Assembly: GCA_021324015.1 (NCBI GenBank)
Contig: JAJPJX010000087.1
Span: forward strand, 62,001-126,000
Direction: 5' to 3'
Length of the DNA stretch: 64,000 nt
DNA from: Solibacteraceae bacterium
GTDB lineage: Bacteria; Acidobacteriota; Terriglobia; Bryobacterales; Bryobacteraceae
Below are positions 61,324 to 64,000 of the stretch, piece by piece. The notes under the pieces are model-generated. The model was given only the letters and a program-made list of their open reading frames with translations. It was not told the DNA's origin and made no database searches. Within the stretch, counting starts at the first letter, position 1. Every line of letters starts with the position of its first letter. Made by a program: the position numbers and the translations under genes.

Positions 61324-62483
61324 ACCTGTGCCCAGAGATCCCCGCGGGGATCCTCGGGGTGCAGCCGGGAGAGTTCCCGCAGGATCTCCCGCGTGCGCTC
61401 GTCGTGCGCGGCGGGCGCCTGCACGGCCACCTCCACGATCTGGTCGCCGCGCTGGCCGGTGCGAGAGTTGAACACGCCGCGCTCGCGCAGGCGGAACTTC
61501 TGTCCGTTCTGGGTTCCCTGCGGAATCTTGAGCAGCGTCCGGCCATCGATCGTGGGCACTTCGATCTTGGCGCCGAGAGCGGCTTCCCAGACCGAAATGG
61601 GGACGCGGATTTCGATGTTGTCCCCCTCGCGTTGGAAAAAGGGGTGCGGTTGGACGCGCGTGGTGATGTACAGGTCGCCCGCGGGCCCTCCCAGCGCGCC
61701 GGCGTTACCCTTGCCGGGCACTCGCAGCCGGGAACCGGTGCGCGCCCCCGGGGGAATGCGTACCTCGACCGTGTCCGTGCGGGCCACGCGGCCATCGCCC
61801 CCACAGGTGGGACAGGCGTTCTTCAGTTTTCCGGACCCATGGCAGCGCGGGCAGGTGAGGTTGAAGCGCATGGCGCCGGCCATCTGCGTCACGTGGCCCG
61901 AACCGCCGCACTGTGGGCAGGAGATCGTGGCGCCGCCGGCGGAACCGGAGCCGTTGCAGGTGGCGCACACGTCGTACCGGGTGATGTTCAGGCGGGCCTG
62001 AGTGCCCCGGATGGCCTGCCAGAAATCGATGTCCAGGGCGTATTCGAGGTCGCTGCCTTTCTCGGGCGCCGCCTGTGGCTCTTGGCCGCCGCGGGAGAAA
62101 AACTGCGAGAAGATATCCCCGAATCCCCCCGAACCGCCTCCCTGGCTGGTGCGCGCGCCTCTCCCCCCTCCCGAGAAGAAGTCCGAGAAATCGAAGCCGC
62201 CGAAATCCATGCCGGGCTGCGGCCCACCCGCTCCCCCGGGACCTCCGGGCGGGATGTTGTCCGAGTAGAAGCCGTATTGGTCGTAGACCTGCCGCTTCTT
62301 GGAATCGCTCAGAACGTCGTAGGCCTCCTGGACGTTCTTGAAGCGCTCCTCGGCCGCCTTGTCTCCTGGGTTGAGATCCGGATGATACTTCCGCGCGAGC
62401 TTGCGGTACGCTTTCCGGATCTCGTCCGCGGAGGCGCCCCGGGGGACTTTCAGCGTGTCGTAGTAATCGTGCTTGGGGGCCAT
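61320..62483 (-). CDS. dnaJ: Chaperone DnaJ
   Basis: 387 residues. J domain (about 5-70) with HPD in [12 protein letters not shown]; Gly/Phe-rich linker ([20 protein letters not shown]); central zinc domain with four CxxCxGxG-type repeats ([32 protein letters not shown]); C-terminal substrate-binding beta domain and dimer end. All parts intact. Stop overlaps hspR start; dnaK ends 43 bp upstream. Cochaperone stimulating DnaK ATPase and delivering unfolded clients. Confidence 0.95.
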   Translation of the reverse strand: MAPKHDYYDTLKVPRGASADEIRKAYRKLARKYHPDLNPGDKAAEERFKNVQEAYDVLSDSKKRQVYDQYGFYSDNIPPGGPGGAGGPQPGMDFGGFDFSDFFSGGGRGARTSQGGGSGGFGDIFSQFFSRGGQEPQAAPEKGSDLEYALDIDFWQAIRGTQARLNITRYDVCATCNGSGSAGGATISCPQCGGSGHVTQMAGAMRFNLTCPRCHGSGKLKNACPTCGGDGRVARTDTVEVRIPPGARTGSRLRVPGKGNAGALGGPAGDLYITTRVQPHPFFQREGDNIEIRVPISVWEAALGAKIEVPTIDGRTLLKIPQGTQNGQKFRLRERGVFNSRTGQRGDQIVEVAVQAPAAHDERTREILRELSRLHPEDPRGDLWAQV

Positions 62484-62526
62484 AAGGAGCGGTGCCCAGA
62501 GGTGCCTCCCCTGGGCATCTTAAGCC

Positions 62527-64000
<1,474 letters not shown>

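Overview
The window looks like a chromosomal segment of an Acidobacteriota member close to Solibacter/Bryobacterales. The reasons are high GC, a PadR regulator directly followed by an ADOP-type (MacB/FtsX-like) permease, three secreted proteins ending in what I recognise as the Solibacter-type C-terminal domain (TIGR03437-like), many secreted single-copy enzymes, and a dnaK-dnaJ-hspR order. No rRNA, tRNA, CRISPR array, intact insertion sequence or prophage was seen. All family names come from reading motifs; no search was run.

Layout. 1-7.3 kb: end of a class II photolyase, a TIGR01777-type epimerase, a HEAT protein, mqnD (futalosine menaquinone route), a conserved unknown protein, and a two-gene AmmeMemoRadiSam module (radical SAM enzyme plus a MEMO-AMMECR1 fusion). 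7.3-11.2 kb: an OmpR-type two-component system divergent from a Spy/CpxP-like periplasmic protein, then a glycine-rich RRM protein. 11.2-13.3 kb: a homocitrate/isopropylmalate-synthase-like enzyme with a phosphate butyryl/acetyltransferase-like partner. 13.4-14.2 kb: a gene graveyard with a frameshifted transposase-like fragment, a truncated sugar-kinase (kdgK-like) tail and a 34-bp duplication. 14.5-19.9 kb: an NHL-repeat secreted protein and an operon of ECF sigma factor, anti-sigma factor and two secreted HEAT proteins. 19.9-24.6 kb: PAP2 phosphatase and PHP protein divergent from a GT28-like glycosyltransferase and a two-domain esterase.

24.7-50.3 kb is rich in accessory and secreted carbohydrate functions: PadR-ADOP, SMP-30 lactonase, a large six-hairpin glycosidase-like protein, a Tat-targeted mannonate-dehydratase-like protein, an amidohydrolase, a TPR protein, a nitrilase-fold enzyme with a jelly-roll-like N-terminus, a heparinase II/III-like lyase, a three-gene membrane operon of unknown function, a CBM9/DOMON-like protein, two PIG-L deacetylases, a diheme PQQ alcohol dehydrogenase and an unusual aldo/keto-reductase-fold protein. 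Together they suggest outer-surface breakdown of plant or uronic-acid polysaccharides, but no transporter cluster or complete pathway is present. 50.4-59.5 kb encodes three large exported surface proteins. 59.5-64 kb holds small unknown genes and the dnaK-dnaJ-hspR chaperone operon, with dnaK running off the edge.

Two themes stand out. First, about fifteen genes have a TANNNT-like -10 hexamer only 6-11 nt before the start codon and no convincing Shine-Dalgarno sequence, which suggests frequent leaderless transcription; another set has strong SD sequences. Second, several proteins carry an enzyme fold whose catalytic residues are lost: the second PIG-L domain, the second alpha/beta-hydrolase domain, a C39-like domain with Cys replaced by Ala, the AKR-fold protein and the amidohydrolase.
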